A stretch of DNA of 53,468 nt from Paenibacillus helianthi (GTDB taxonomy: Bacteria > Bacillota > Bacilli > Paenibacillales > Paenibacillaceae), in the NCBI RefSeq assembly GCF_001909055.1, contig NZ_LVWI01000058.1, forward strand, positions 1-53,468. The letters are read 5' to 3'. The translations under genes and the position numbers were made by a program. A model generated the notes under the pieces. That model was not told where the DNA came from. It saw only the letters and a list, made by a program, of their open reading frames with translations, and made no database searches. This document shows, piece by piece, positions 35,704-44,818 of the stretch. The number at the start of each line of letters is the position of its first letter. Within the stretch, counting starts at the first letter, position 1.

Positions 35704-35813
35704 CCGCTTCTCTCCCCGGTTCCAAAAATAAAACGAACAAAATATTATATGAACTTCCCCCATGCCGGGACATGGACAAATGGCAAATTTTCTAAAATAA
35801 CTTTTAATCACAA

Positions 35814-35834
35814 CCCGAAATTTTCGGGTATAAT
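35814..35834 (+). promoter_or_regulatory. Palindrome abutting a -10 box before the plus-strand cyclase
   Basis: CCCGAAATTTTCGGG (35814-35828, 7-bp arms) directly touches TATAAT (35829-35834), 30 bp before the GGDEF gene. No good -35 is visible. A regulator bound here would cover the core promoter. Role is inferred. Confidence 0.4.
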
Positions 35835-35864
35835 CGGAATAACTCCTGAAAGGAAATCAACGTT

Positions 35865-37106
35865 ATGTCCAAAGCAAGGGTATTTGACCTTTTTCTGTTT
35901 TTTGCCTCTGTGGCCATAGCTTTCGGCGCGAGGCACGCTATAGTGCTAGACCATACATATCTCAAAGCTCTGATCTTATATTGGGCTTTTTCAAGTATTT
36001 ATTATCAACTGCGCATTGTGACCCGAAGCGGCAATTCGAATATAGATTACGCGATCAGCTACACCTCCTCTTTCGGGGTTTTCGCAGGGCCTATGGGCAC
36101 ACTTCTGTTCGAGGTACTATACCGGTTTACGGTGTTTTTCTATAAAAAGAAGACCAAAACCGCGGACCCCGGAGAATTTCTGGACACCTTTTACAATATC
36201 GGTTCCTTTACCATTGGCGGTTCGGGTGGGTACTACCTGTACACGCTGCTCCATCCTTATGCCGCACATATGCCACTGGGCTACTGGCTGCTGTTTCTTC
36301 TGGTAGTCTGTGTAACGACGCTCCTGTCGGCGAGCTTCCTGACGCTTACCTTTGCACTCTCAGGTGATATCACCACCCGCAAAGAAGCTATGGACCTGCT
36401 GCTGCACAACAGAAATCTGCTGGACTTCAGCAAGGTAACCTTGACGAATGCTTTGCTGCTGCGGCTGCTGCAGATGGAGAAATGGGAAATGCTGATTGCG
36501 CTCTTCCTGCTGAACTATGTCGTGAGCATCTCCTTCTATTCCAAATCACAAAGCGCCCAGCATAAATTTGAACGGGACAAGTTCGAGCAGATGGCCTACC
36601 GCGACTTTTTGACCGGAACCTTCAACCGCGCCCATATGGATAAGATGATGAAGGAGCTGAACCACAGCAACGAGTGCATCGGTATCGTGGTGGCGGACAT
36701 CGACCGGTTCAAAAAAATCAACGATACCTATAACCACGCCGTCGGTGACCGGGTGATCATCCACTTTGCCAATACGCTAAAGTCGCATATGCAGGAAGAG
36801 GACATTCTGTTCCGCAGCGGCGGCGAGGAATTCACCATGTTCCTGAGACACAAATCCTTTGAGGACTGCCACGCGCAGATTCAGGGAATTCTGGACACGA
36901 TTGCCGGACACAGCGTCACTGCCGAGTATGAGGACCAGCGGATCAATGTTGTGTATTCAGCTTCCTTTGGCTTGTATTATTACAAGGCGGAAGTGGGGCA
37001 GCGGACCTCTATGGAAAAAGGGTATGTGTATGCCGACCAGCTGCTGCTGGAATCCAAGAAGCTTGGCCGTAACCGGCTGTCGTATAAAAATGAACTGGAA
37101 GCCTGA
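35865..37106 (+). CDS. Membrane diguanylate cyclase (GGDEF)
   Basis: 413 aa. Hydrophobic N-terminal region with about six membrane segments (to about 225), a short linker, and a GGDEF domain (about 240-410) with YRDFLTGTFNRAHMDK, DIDRFKKINDTYNHAVGD and the catalytic SGGEEF. The I-site position reads QEED, so product inhibition by the RxxD site is not expected. It is not close to the tandem pair at 24.4-26.8 kb in its membrane part. AAAGGA about ten bases before the ATG. One of very few plus-strand genes here, standing alone. Confidence 0.9.
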   Translation: MSKARVFDLFLFFASVAIAFGARHAIVLDHTYLKALILYWAFSSIYYQLRIVTRSGNSNIDYAISYTSSFGVFAGPMGTLLFEVLYRFTVFFYKKKTKTADPGEFLDTFYNIGSFTIGGSGGYYLYTLLHPYAAHMPLGYWLLFLLVVCVTTLLSASFLTLTFALSGDITTRKEAMDLLLHNRNLLDFSKVTLTNALLLRLLQMEKWEMLIALFLLNYVVSISFYSKSQSAQHKFERDKFEQMAYRDFLTGTFNRAHMDKMMKELNHSNECIGIVVADIDRFKKINDTYNHAVGDRVIIHFANTLKSHMQEEDILFRSGGEEFTMFLRHKSFEDCHAQIQGILDTIAGHSVTAEYEDQRINVVYSASFGLYYYKAEVGQRTSMEKGYVYADQLLLESKKLGRNRLSYKNELEA

Positions 37107-37166
37107 GCGGGCAGATGCCCTGTTGTAGCTGCATTGCCCTTTTCAGGGACGGTACCTTTTTTGCAT

Positions 37167-37208
37167 AAAACGGCTGGGCCGTCCTTTACTGGACAGTGCA
37201 GCCGTTTT
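37167..37208. terminator. Convergent terminator between the cyclase and YpfJ genes
   Basis: AAAACGGCTG (37167-37176) pairs with CAGCCGTTTT (37199-37208); A/T tracts on both sides allow action in both directions between convergent genes. Confidence 0.75.
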
Positions 37209-37250
37209 GAGGTTCGAGGTTTATGAAGTTGTTGGCCTCACCTGCTTCCC

Positions 37251-38099
37251 CTAAAGCTCGGTAGCGTTAAAGGTATCGCCGCCCTCAATGGTACCTGAAT
37301 GGAAGCCTTTGTAGAACCAGCGCTTGCGCTGCTCTGAAGTGCCATGGGTAAAGCTGTCGGGCACTGCATAGCCTTGGGCCTGCTTCTGAATCGTATCATC
37401 GCCGACCGCACTCGCTGCCGTCAGCGCCTCATCCAGATCGCCCTCTTCCAGCAGATTCATCCCCTGGGCATGCTTGGCCCAGACGCCAGCCAGATAATCG
37501 GCCTGAAGCTCAAAACGGACCTGGTATTTGTTATATTCCTTCTCGCTCAAGCTCTGACGGACCGAATCCAGTTTCTCTGTAGTGCCGAGCAGCGTCTGTA
37601 CATGATGTCCCACTTCGTGGGCAATTACATAGGCCATGGCGAAATCTCCCGGTGCCTGGAAGCGCTGCTGCAGCTCGTCGTAAAAGCTGAGGTCGATGTA
37701 CAGCTTGGCATCACCCGGACAATAAAACGGCCCCACCGCCGATGTTGCTGTGCCACAGGCCGAATCTACACTGCCAGTATAGAGCACGAGCGTCGGGTCC
37801 TGATATGTCTTCCCCTCTTCCTGGAAAACCCCGGACCACACTTCTTCCGTATCCGCCAGCACAACGGATACAAAGTCCGCCAACTCTTTCTCCTGAGCCG
37901 TCTGTTCATAAGGTGCCGAAGTATTCGTGCCCCCGGACGTGAGACCACCAAGAATATCACCGGCATTCCCTCCGCTGAGCAGCGTTACAATCACAACAAT
38001 AATGATTCCTCCGATTCCGCCGCCGATCACCTTTCCGCCGCCGCCCATCCCCCGGCGGTCCTCCACATTCGAGCTGCCCCTTCTACCCTGCCATTTCAT
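37251..38099 (-). CDS. Neutral zinc metallopeptidase, YpfJ family
   Basis: 282 aa. A basic, Arg/Gly-rich start, one glycine-rich membrane segment (about 25-45, GGGIGGIIIVVIVTLLSGG), then an extracytoplasmic peptidase domain with zinc motif HEVGHH (about 160) and the downstream ELQADYLAGVWAKH helix that supplies a further ligand. Family PF04228; its physiological role is not established. Cysteines in SACGTATS and FYCPGD are family features. Confidence 0.9.
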   Translation of the reverse strand: MKWQGRRGSSNVEDRRGMGGGGKVIGGGIGGIIIVVIVTLLSGGNAGDILGGLTSGGTNTSAPYEQTAQEKELADFVSVVLADTEEVWSGVFQEEGKTYQDPTLVLYTGSVDSACGTATSAVGPFYCPGDAKLYIDLSFYDELQQRFQAPGDFAMAYVIAHEVGHHVQTLLGTTEKLDSVRQSLSEKEYNKYQVRFELQADYLAGVWAKHAQGMNLLEEGDLDEALTAASAVGDDTIQKQAQGYAVPDSFTHGTSEQRKRWFYKGFHSGTIEGGDTFNATEL

Positions 38100-38332
38100 G
38101 GTGTTCCCCCCATCATATAAACACTATCCAGTCACGCAAATGAATCTTATTTCTATTAGTGTTATATACCCAAAATCCGTTAGCTTGCTTTACTTCACAG
38201 CATCCAGTTTCTTACATGCTATTGGCTTTACCTACCGTTCGGGCTGAACACACTTATGGTCCTGTATTTCAGGGTTTCACCAACAAAGACTGGCGGGAAT
38301 ATACTTTAAAAATTAGAAAGGAGGCTGATTGC

Positions 38333-38539
38333 ATGATTAGCGCTGATCCCGTATATCAAATTCTGAAAGGATTTGAACAAAAGCAGGAGGCGGCATACCC
38401 GCATGCCGGTGGTGTGGACCCCCGGGATTTCAGAACGGTGATGAAGCATATCTATGAAGCCGGCTATATCGATGCGGGCAAACTGACTCAAGCGGGTCAA
38501 GGCTATATTCAGGCGTATGAGCGCCGGCTTAACATCTGA
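38333..38539 (+). CDS. Small protein of unknown function (68 aa)
   Basis: Starts at an ATG eight bases after a perfect AGGAGG and is followed by a strong terminator, so it is very probably expressed. The product (MISADPVYQILKGFEQ onward) is soluble, with a helix-rich N-terminus and a RTVMKHIYEAGYIDAGKLT segment that looks like the recognition helix and wing of a small winged-helix fold, somewhat like YjcQ-type proteins. I do not recognise it firmly. It is alone on the plus strand among minus-strand genes. Confidence 0.7.
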   Translation: MISADPVYQILKGFEQKQEAAYPHAGGVDPRDFRTVMKHIYEAGYIDAGKLTQAGQGYIQAYERRLNI

Positions 38540-38617
38540 TCGGCGAGACACGCAGCAGAATCCGGCATAAGCAGCCGCTACCCTCGGGAATCCGCTTCAG
38601 AATGTCATACGTCGAAC

Positions 38618-38663
38618 AAGAGCCCCCCAAGGCTGTGCCGGAGCGCAGCCTTGGGGGGCTCTT
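38618..38663. terminator. Perfect 18-bp stem-loop between the 68-aa gene and rluA
   Basis: Arms 38618-38635 and 38646-38663 are perfectly complementary around a 10-nt loop. It lies between convergent genes and likely serves both, although the T-tracts are short. Confidence 0.85.
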
Positions 38664-38749
38664 GACTTCAGTAAATGGGTTATCGTGATGAGCAGGCTCA
38701 CGGGAACAGTATGAGCCCGGACCTTATAAACCCCTCATCACCAGGGCAT

Positions 38750-39715
38750 TCAAACCTGCTGATCTGCTCCCAGCTGTTCACGCAAGAGCAGCATATCCTC
38801 AGGCCATGGATCGGCCACTTCAAGCTGTTCTTTGGTCCATGGATGATTGAACGCAAGTATTTCACCATGCAGTGCCTGTCTTCCGACACCGCCGGAATGG
38901 GGAAGCCGACCTGCATTCCAGGCCGGACCGCCGTACAGAGCATCTCCGAACAGCGGATGGCCCATGTGGCTTAGATGGACACGGATCTGATGCGTCCGCC
39001 CGGTTTCGAGCTGCACCTTAAGCACTGTACCCCCCTGCAGAACTTCCCGGCCAATGATCCGCGTCACCGCATCCTGCCCGCCCGGAGAGACCCGCCGGCG
39101 CGCCGCATGGTGACGGTCTCGGCCAATTGGGGCATCAATTACCTTCAGGCCAGGCGGTACCGTTCCTTGTACGATCGCGGCGTACAGCCGCGAGACGGAT
39201 TTGGCACGCATAGCCTCGTCAAGTACAAGCTGTGCATACTCATTCTTCGCATACAGCACCGGACCTGTTGTGTCCTTGTCCAGACGGTGAATATGGCGTA
39301 CGGCGACTCCCCCGCCCGAGGCCGCATAATGGGCGGCAACCCCATGATCCAGAGTGATCTCATTCCCGCTGCCATCGGGGTGGACCGCCATGCCCGCAGG
39401 CTTATGGACAACGAGGCAGAAGTCATCCTCGAACAACACTTCAAGTGCTGTCCACGCCGGCTCAATGCCCGCCTCACGGTAAGGGAACAATCCCAGCCGA
39501 AGGCGGTCTCCCTTCCACTGTACGCCGCCCTCGCGGCGTAATCTAGAATGGAGCTTAGCGGGCATGCCCACGGTTTCCAGCAGCCACTGATCTATGGCCG
39601 CTGCCGGATCTGTAGCTGCGGTAATTACCCGTCCAGGCATAGCCTCCAGCCATTCTCCGCGGCGGGCCCAGGACCCGCCGCCCGTCACGGATAACGGCTC
39701 CTTCTCTGCCGTCAC
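38750..39715 (-). CDS. RluA-family RNA pseudouridine synthase
   Basis: 321 aa. Catalytic motif HRLDKDTTG with the active-site aspartate, plus VVHKPAGMAVHPD and LETGRTHQIRVHLSHMGHPL(F) of the RluA/RluD group. An N-terminal S4-like segment is only weakly present. The RNA target cannot be deduced. Overlaps the hemL stop by 4 bases, so it is the last gene of the hem operon. Confidence 0.92.
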   Translation of the reverse strand: MTAEKEPLSVTGGGSWARRGEWLEAMPGRVITAATDPAAAIDQWLLETVGMPAKLHSRLRREGGVQWKGDRLRLGLFPYREAGIEPAWTALEVLFEDDFCLVVHKPAGMAVHPDGSGNEITLDHGVAAHYAASGGGVAVRHIHRLDKDTTGPVLYAKNEYAQLVLDEAMRAKSVSRLYAAIVQGTVPPGLKVIDAPIGRDRHHAARRRVSPGGQDAVTRIIGREVLQGGTVLKVQLETGRTHQIRVHLSHMGHPLFGDALYGGPAWNAGRLPHSGGVGRQALHGEILAFNHPWTKEQLEVADPWPEDMLLLREQLGADQQV

Positions 39716-41013
39716 AGGGATTTCAAGGCCTGATAATGGGCCTCCAGCGTATCATCAATATCCTGCTCGCTGTGTGCGGCAGAGACGAACATGCCTTCAA
39801 ATTGTGAAGGCGGAACACTGATGCCCTGATCCAGCATTTTACCGAAATAAGCCCGGAACCGGTCCAGATTACTGGCTTTGGCTGTATCATAATTGATGAC
39901 CGGACCTTCAGTAAAGAATGGGCAGACCATGGAGCCCACACGGTTAATGGTTAGCGGAATGCTTGTATCCACCGCGTTGCGCATAAGTCCTGCCTCTAGA
40001 CGCGCACCGAGGACTTCCAGACGGTCGTACACCTCCGGTGTCAGCAGTCTAAGTGTTGTCAGACCCGCTGCCATCGCAAGCGGATTGCCGCTGAGCGTCC
40101 CCGCCTGGTAGATTGGTCCAGTTGGAGCAATCTGCTCCATGATTTCCCTTTTGCCGCCATAGGCGCCTACCGGAAGGCCTCCGCCAATCACTTTGCCGAA
40201 GCAGGTAAGATCCGGCTCCATGCCGAACAGCCCCTGGGCACAGCCCCGGTTCACCCGAAATCCGGTCATGACCTCGTCAAAAATAAGCAGCGCACCGTAG
40301 CCCGTAGTCACCTTGCGCAGCCCCTCCAGAAATCCCGGAAGCGGGGGCACTACGCCCATATTCCCGGCAATCGGTTCCACAATTACAGCAGCAATCTCAT
40401 TGCCGAAGCGTTCGAAGGCGATTTTGACCCCTTCCAGGTCATTGTAAGGCACGGTGATCGTATTCATGGCCACGCCTTCAGGCACACCGGGACTATCCGG
40501 CAATCCAAGTGTAGCTACACCCGATCCGGCTTTAATTAGCAGACTGTCTGCATGGCCGTGGTAAGAGCCTTCGAACTTAAGGATTTTGCTTCTTCCAGTA
40601 TACCCCCGTGCCAGCCGGATCGCACTCATGGTAGCTTCGGTTCCGGAATTGACCATGCGCACAATATCAACCGAATGAACCCGCCCGACCACGGTTTTGG
40701 CCATTTCCGTCTCCAGCAGTGTCGGTGCGCCAAAGCTTGTCCCTTTGACTGCCGTCTCCTGCAGCGCCTTGACCACTTCAGGGTGGGCATGGCCCATAAT
40801 CAGCGGACCCCACGAGCAGACGTAGTCAATAAAGCTGTTCCCGTCGATATCATAAATGCGTGAACCCGCACCATGATCCACATAGACCGGGGTCAGCCCC
40901 ACAGATTTGAACGCCCGGACCGGACTATTCACTCCGCCAGGGATATACTGCTTGGCTTCATCAAAAGCCTTGCGGGAAGCCTCTTCCCGCCGCGCCAAAG
41001 GCAATTTGCTCAT
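39712..41013 (-). CDS. hemL: Glutamate-1-semialdehyde 2,1-aminomutase
   Basis: 433 aa from the ATG at 41011-41013 (AGGAG eight bases upstream). PLP-dependent class III aminotransferase fold; it makes 5-aminolevulinate. Motifs: GGVNSPVRAFKSVG, NSGTEATMSAIRLARG, FDEVMTGFR and the PLP lysine in CFGKVIGGGLPVGAYGG. The second step of the C5 pathway started by HemA in the same operon. Confidence 0.96.
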   Translation of the reverse strand: MSKLPLARREEASRKAFDEAKQYIPGGVNSPVRAFKSVGLTPVYVDHGAGSRIYDIDGNSFIDYVCSWGPLIMGHAHPEVVKALQETAVKGTSFGAPTLLETEMAKTVVGRVHSVDIVRMVNSGTEATMSAIRLARGYTGRSKILKFEGSYHGHADSLLIKAGSGVATLGLPDSPGVPEGVAMNTITVPYNDLEGVKIAFERFGNEIAAVIVEPIAGNMGVVPPLPGFLEGLRKVTTGYGALLIFDEVMTGFRVNRGCAQGLFGMEPDLTCFGKVIGGGLPVGAYGGKREIMEQIAPTGPIYQAGTLSGNPLAMAAGLTTLRLLTPEVYDRLEVLGARLEAGLMRNAVDTSIPLTINRVGSMVCPFFTEGPVINYDTAKASNLDRFRAYFGKMLDQGISVPPSQFEGMFVSAAHSEQDIDDTLEAHYQALKSL

Positions 41014-41074
41014 TGTCACCACTCCTGTCCAGTTCGTATTGTGTTATAGATATGACCCGGCTGCTACCAGGTAC

Positions 41075-42073
41075 TTATCTGCGCAGCCAGCGGGCTGCAT
41101 CCTTGGCAAAATAGGTAATAATGATGTCCGCGCCGGCGCGTTTCATCCCGGTCAGCATCTCTAGCACAACAGCCTGTTCATCAATCCAGCCTTGCAGAGC
41201 CGCCGCTTTGACCATGGAATATTCACCGCTCACATTGTAAGCCACCAGCGGCAGATCGAATTGATCACGGATGGTGCGGATCACATCCAGATAAGCCAAA
41301 GCCGGTTTCACCATCAGCATATCCGCACCCTCAAGCACATCTGAATCCGCTTCGCGGATCGCTTCGCGCAGGTTGGCCGGGTCCATCTGGTAGGTTTTGC
41401 GGTTTCCGAACTGCGGTGCGGAGTCAGCGGCTTCACGGAACGGCCCGTAGAAGGCCGAAGCATATTTTACCGAATATGACATAATCGGCACATGCTCAAA
41501 TCCGTTCTCATCCAGTCCGGCACGGATCGCATGCACGAACCCGTCCATCATATTCGACGGAGCGATAATATCCGCACCCGCCTGAGCCTGAGACACTGCC
41601 GTGCGGGTCAACAGGTCCAGCGAAGCATCGTTAATCACATCGCCATGCACCACGCCGTCCACCGTATGGGTATGAACCATGCCGCAATGTCCGTGATCCG
41701 TGAATTCACAGAGACAGGTATCGGCAACCACGAGCAGCTCGGGGTACCACTTTTTAATCAGCCGTGTGGCTTCCTGCACAATGCCATCCTCAGCAAACGC
41801 AGACGAGCCGACCGCATCCTTAGTTTCGGGAATCCCGAACAGCAGTACAGCCGGAATGCCCAGCACCGCAATCTCGTCCACTTCCGCCTTCAGCGTATCC
41901 AGCGAAAAATGATACACGCCCGGCATCGAGCTGATCTCACTTTTCACACCTGCTCCATAGGTGACAAAAATCGGCTGGATGAAATCCAGCGTATTCAGGA
42001 TCGTCTCCCGCACCATGCCCCGAATTCCTGCTGTTCCGCGCAAACGGCGGTGTCTTGTAATTGGAAACCCCAT
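41075..42073 (-). CDS. hemB: Delta-aminolevulinic acid dehydratase (porphobilinogen synthase)
   Basis: 332 aa from the ATG at 42071-42073 (AGGAGG upstream). Zinc-type enzyme: DTCLCEFTDHGHCG carries the three cysteines. Schiff-base lysines in SYSVKYASAFYGPF and MLMVKPALAYLD. It condenses two 5-aminolevulinates to porphobilinogen. Lies between hemL and a repeat-filled gap after cobA/hemD. Confidence 0.96.
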   Translation of the reverse strand: MGFPITRHRRLRGTAGIRGMVRETILNTLDFIQPIFVTYGAGVKSEISSMPGVYHFSLDTLKAEVDEIAVLGIPAVLLFGIPETKDAVGSSAFAEDGIVQEATRLIKKWYPELLVVADTCLCEFTDHGHCGMVHTHTVDGVVHGDVINDASLDLLTRTAVSQAQAGADIIAPSNMMDGFVHAIRAGLDENGFEHVPIMSYSVKYASAFYGPFREAADSAPQFGNRKTYQMDPANLREAIREADSDVLEGADMLMVKPALAYLDVIRTIRDQFDLPLVAYNVSGEYSMVKAAALQGWIDEQAVVLEMLTGMKRAGADIIITYFAKDAARWLRR

Positions 42074-42120
42074 GATATTATCCTCCTGTACAGTACATAT
42101 ATAAACCCAAATCGAGTGAA

Positions 42121-42297
42121 GGCAAAACCCAGTCAATCCCCAACGGTCATGACAATAACCATTCCAATCCGGCCAGGCACGACAAAATCCCTTCTATTTC
42201 AGCGAGCTATAACATTAACAATCCACTTCAGTGAGCCCGATCAAGAACCCATCGATCTCAGCCAGTCACGACAAAGCCCAATTCACTTCAGCCTCGT
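42121..42297. repeat. Five degenerate 30-bp tandem repeats between cobA/hemD and hemB
   Basis: Read on the minus strand, units of 29-31 bp resemble TGGCTGAAGTGGATGGGTTT then TTGTCGTGAC. The best copies are near 42175-42204 and 42264-42293; others are more diverged. The first unit contains the TGA stop codon of the cobA/hemD gene, so the array begins at the very end of that gene. No ORF or CRISPR-like spacers. Confidence 0.65.
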
Positions 42298-43830
42298 GGT
42301 CTCGTTCCAGCGGCAGAGCTCCTGCACCAGCGCTTCAATCGTCGCTTCTTCAGGAAGAAGTCCCGGTGTCAGCCCCGCCTCTACGGCGGTTTGTTCAGTC
42401 ACGGGACCGATACAGGCAATCTTGACGCCTGCCAGCAGCGGAAGCGGATCTTCAAGCCCCATGCGCTGCAGAATGCTGATGAAGTTGCGAACCGTCGATG
42501 AGCTGGTAAAAGTCACTGCGTGGATCCGCTTTTCTTCCAGCAGCTTGAGCAGCTCGATATCGTCTTCACCCGTCACCACGGTCTCATAGGTGTCCACTTC
42601 GGTCACCTCCAGGCCGAGCTCCCGCAGCTTGTCCGGCAGCCACTCGCGCGCCAGATCGCCGCGCGGAAGAAGCACCTTCTGCCCCGGCTGCAGCCTTGGC
42701 CCGAAGGCTTCAAGCAGCCCCTCTGCCTGGAAGCGTCCAGGCAGCTCCTCGGCCACCAGCCCGCGCTGCGCAAGCGCCGCGGCTGTACCCGGACCCACCG
42801 CGCCGATCCGGGCGCGGTGCAGCCTGCGGATGTCCACCTTCAGCTCCGCCAGGTGGCGCCAAAAAAACTCCACGCCGTTCGCGCTCGTAAAGAATACGTA
42901 ATCGTATTCTTCCAGCGACGCCAACGCGGCGGCAATACCTGCTTTCTGCTCGGCACCTTCGGGCATCCTCGTCTCAATGACCGGGAACTCGTACGGCTCT
43001 CCGCCGAGCTCCTCAATCCAATCCACCAGCTCGCTGGCCTGGCTGCGGGCCCGTGTAACCACAATGCGCTTGCCGAACAGCGGCAACGCCTCTGCCCACA
43101 TGAGCTGCTCGCGCTGCAGCACAACCTCGCCGACAACGATCACGGCCGGCGACTGGAAATCAGCGGCCTTCACCTTCGCTTCAATGTCAGCGAGCGTCCC
43201 CGTAAGCGTCTCCTGATCCGCACGTGTCCCCCAGCGGACAAGCGCCACCGGCGTCTCCGGCGCCCGTCCATGCTTGATCAGCTGGGCGCTGATGTAGCCG
43301 ATTTTGGCTACGCCCATCAGAAATATCAGTGTCCCCGTTGCATTGGTCACTTTATCCCAGTGAATGGTATGGTCCAGCTTATCCGGGCTTTCATGGCCTG
43401 TGATAATGGACAGTGAAGAAGCCATATCCCGGTGGGTCACCGGAATGCCGGCATACGCCGGAACACTGATCGCCGAGGTAATCCCCGGCACAATCTCATA
43501 ATAAATACCGTGCCTGCGCAGCAGCTCCGCCTCTTCACCCACACGTCCAAAAATCGTCGGGTCCCCGCCCTTCAACCGGACTACCGTTTTGCCCTCCAGC
43601 GCCAAATCAACGAGCAGCTGATTGATCTCTTCCTGCTTCATCGTGTGGCGGTCCGGGAGTTTGCCTACATATATTTTTTGCCCGCCGGGCTTCATCCATT
43701 TCAGCAGTCTGGGACTGGCCAGCCGGTCGTACACCAGCACATCCGCCTTCTTAATACAATCCAGACCTTTGACCGTAATCAGCCTAGCATCCCCAGGTCC
43801 CGCACCTACCAGATATACCTTCCCCGTCAT
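42283..43830 (-). CDS. cobA-hemD: Fused uroporphyrinogen-III C-methyltransferase / uroporphyrinogen-III synthase
   Basis: 515 aa from the ATG at 43828-43830 (GGGG nine bases upstream; an ATG three codons earlier is too close to it). Residues about 1-245 are the SAM-dependent CobA/SUMT domain (VYLVGAGPGDARLITVKG, VVRLKGGDPTIFGR). Residues about 250-510 are the HemD synthase (GKRIVVTRARSQASELVDW, FTSANGVEFF, FTSSSTVRNF). One chain closes the tetrapyrrole ring as uroporphyrinogen III and methylates it toward precorrin-2 for siroheme. The fusion is known in Paenibacillus and clostridia. It starts 5 nt after hemC. Confidence 0.95.
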   Translation of the reverse strand: MTGKVYLVGAGPGDARLITVKGLDCIKKADVLVYDRLASPRLLKWMKPGGQKIYVGKLPDRHTMKQEEINQLLVDLALEGKTVVRLKGGDPTIFGRVGEEAELLRRHGIYYEIVPGITSAISVPAYAGIPVTHRDMASSLSIITGHESPDKLDHTIHWDKVTNATGTLIFLMGVAKIGYISAQLIKHGRAPETPVALVRWGTRADQETLTGTLADIEAKVKAADFQSPAVIVVGEVVLQREQLMWAEALPLFGKRIVVTRARSQASELVDWIEELGGEPYEFPVIETRMPEGAEQKAGIAAALASLEEYDYVFFTSANGVEFFWRHLAELKVDIRRLHRARIGAVGPGTAAALAQRGLVAEELPGRFQAEGLLEAFGPRLQPGQKVLLPRGDLAREWLPDKLRELGLEVTEVDTYETVVTGEDDIELLKLLEEKRIHAVTFTSSSTVRNFISILQRMGLEDPLPLLAGVKIACIGPVTEQTAVEAGLTPGLLPEEATIEALVQELCRWNETTRLK

Positions 43831-43835
43831 TTCTC

Positions 43836-44786
43836 TCATCCCCTTGCATCCGCCAAAATCTGTTCCGCTCCTCTGGCGATGAGCTTCCTGGCCACCTCTT
43901 CACCCAGCTGCGCCGGGTCATACCCGCTGCAGGTTTCCTTCAGGATGACCGAGCCATCCGGTGTTCCCACCATTCCTGTCAATGTAATCAGCCTTTGGGA
44001 GGCTGACTTCACAGCTTCATTGTCCAGCACGGCAAAAGCGCCAATCGGCACCTGGCAGCCGCCATTGAGAGCGCCCAGAAAAGTCCGCTCCGCCGCTACC
44101 GTAAGCGCCGTCTGCTCATCATCGTATAACGCCAGCAACTTCCGCAGCTCGGCATCATCCACCCGGCACTCGATCCCGAGTGCGCCTTGCCCTACAGCAG
44201 GCAGGCATACCTCCGGCGGCAAATACGCAGTTACCCGGTCCTTCCAGCCCATCCGGGCCAGCCCCGCCGCCGCCAGCAGAATGGCGTCGTATTCGCCGTT
44301 CTCAAGCTTACCCAGACGTGAGTCGATATTGCCGCGCACCGGCTCAATCTGAAGATCGGGCCGCAGCGCTGCAAGCTGGCTGGAACGGCGGAGGCTGCTT
44401 GTGCCTACGCGCGCACCCTGCGGCAGATCTTCGAGCGCAAGACCGCCGTTTGAAATCAGACAATCGCGGGGGTCCACGCGTTTCGGAACCGCACCATTCA
44501 TCAATCCCTCCGGCAGTTCGGAGGGCATATCCTTCATACTATGTACAGCCATATCTATCTCATGGGCCAGCATCGCCTGCTCAATTTCCTTGACGAACAA
44601 TCCCTTGCCGCCAACTTTGGACAGCGTTACATCAAGAATCCGGTCTCCCTTAGTTACAATCTTATGAACTTCAAACGTAAACCCAAACCCATGCTCCCCG
44701 CTCAGCCGCTCCAAATCGGCAATCACCTGCCCCGTCTGCGTGAGCGCCAGCGCACTTTGTCTGCTGCCTACAATAATCTTCCTCAT
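43836..44786 (-). CDS. hemC: Porphobilinogen deaminase (hydroxymethylbilane synthase)
   Basis: 316 aa. Motifs VGSRQSALALTQTGQV, HSMKDMPSELPEG, VGTSSLRRSSQLAALRPDL, and the dipyrromethane cofactor cysteine (about 244) in LNGGCQVPIGA. It assembles four porphobilinogens into hydroxymethylbilane, which the following HemD domain cyclises. It is preceded by about 490 bp holding the 51-bp repeat array. Confidence 0.97.
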   Translation of the reverse strand: MRKIIVGSRQSALALTQTGQVIADLERLSGEHGFGFTFEVHKIVTKGDRILDVTLSKVGGKGLFVKEIEQAMLAHEIDMAVHSMKDMPSELPEGLMNGAVPKRVDPRDCLISNGGLALEDLPQGARVGTSSLRRSSQLAALRPDLQIEPVRGNIDSRLGKLENGEYDAILLAAAGLARMGWKDRVTAYLPPEVCLPAVGQGALGIECRVDDAELRKLLALYDDEQTALTVAAERTFLGALNGGCQVPIGAFAVLDNEAVKSASQRLITLTGMVGTPDGSVILKETCSGYDPAQLGEEVARKLIARGAEQILADARG

Positions 44787-44818
44787 GCCTCATCCCTCCT
44801 GGTACCTGGTAACTGCCT

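Noticed and set aside
34477..35919. Plus-strand open frame of 480 codons opposite the glycosyltransferase
   Set aside because: Antisense shadow; rich in Arg, His, Gln and Cys as expected from reversed GC-rich codons. It also overlaps the start of the real plus-strand GGDEF gene in another frame.
42074..42120. Second T-box or leader before hemB
   Set aside because: No T-box core, anti-terminator or U-tract; only a normal Shine-Dalgarno.
42520..43416. Plus-strand open frame of 298 codons opposite cobA/hemD
   Set aside because: Antisense shadow with no start signals or family motifs.
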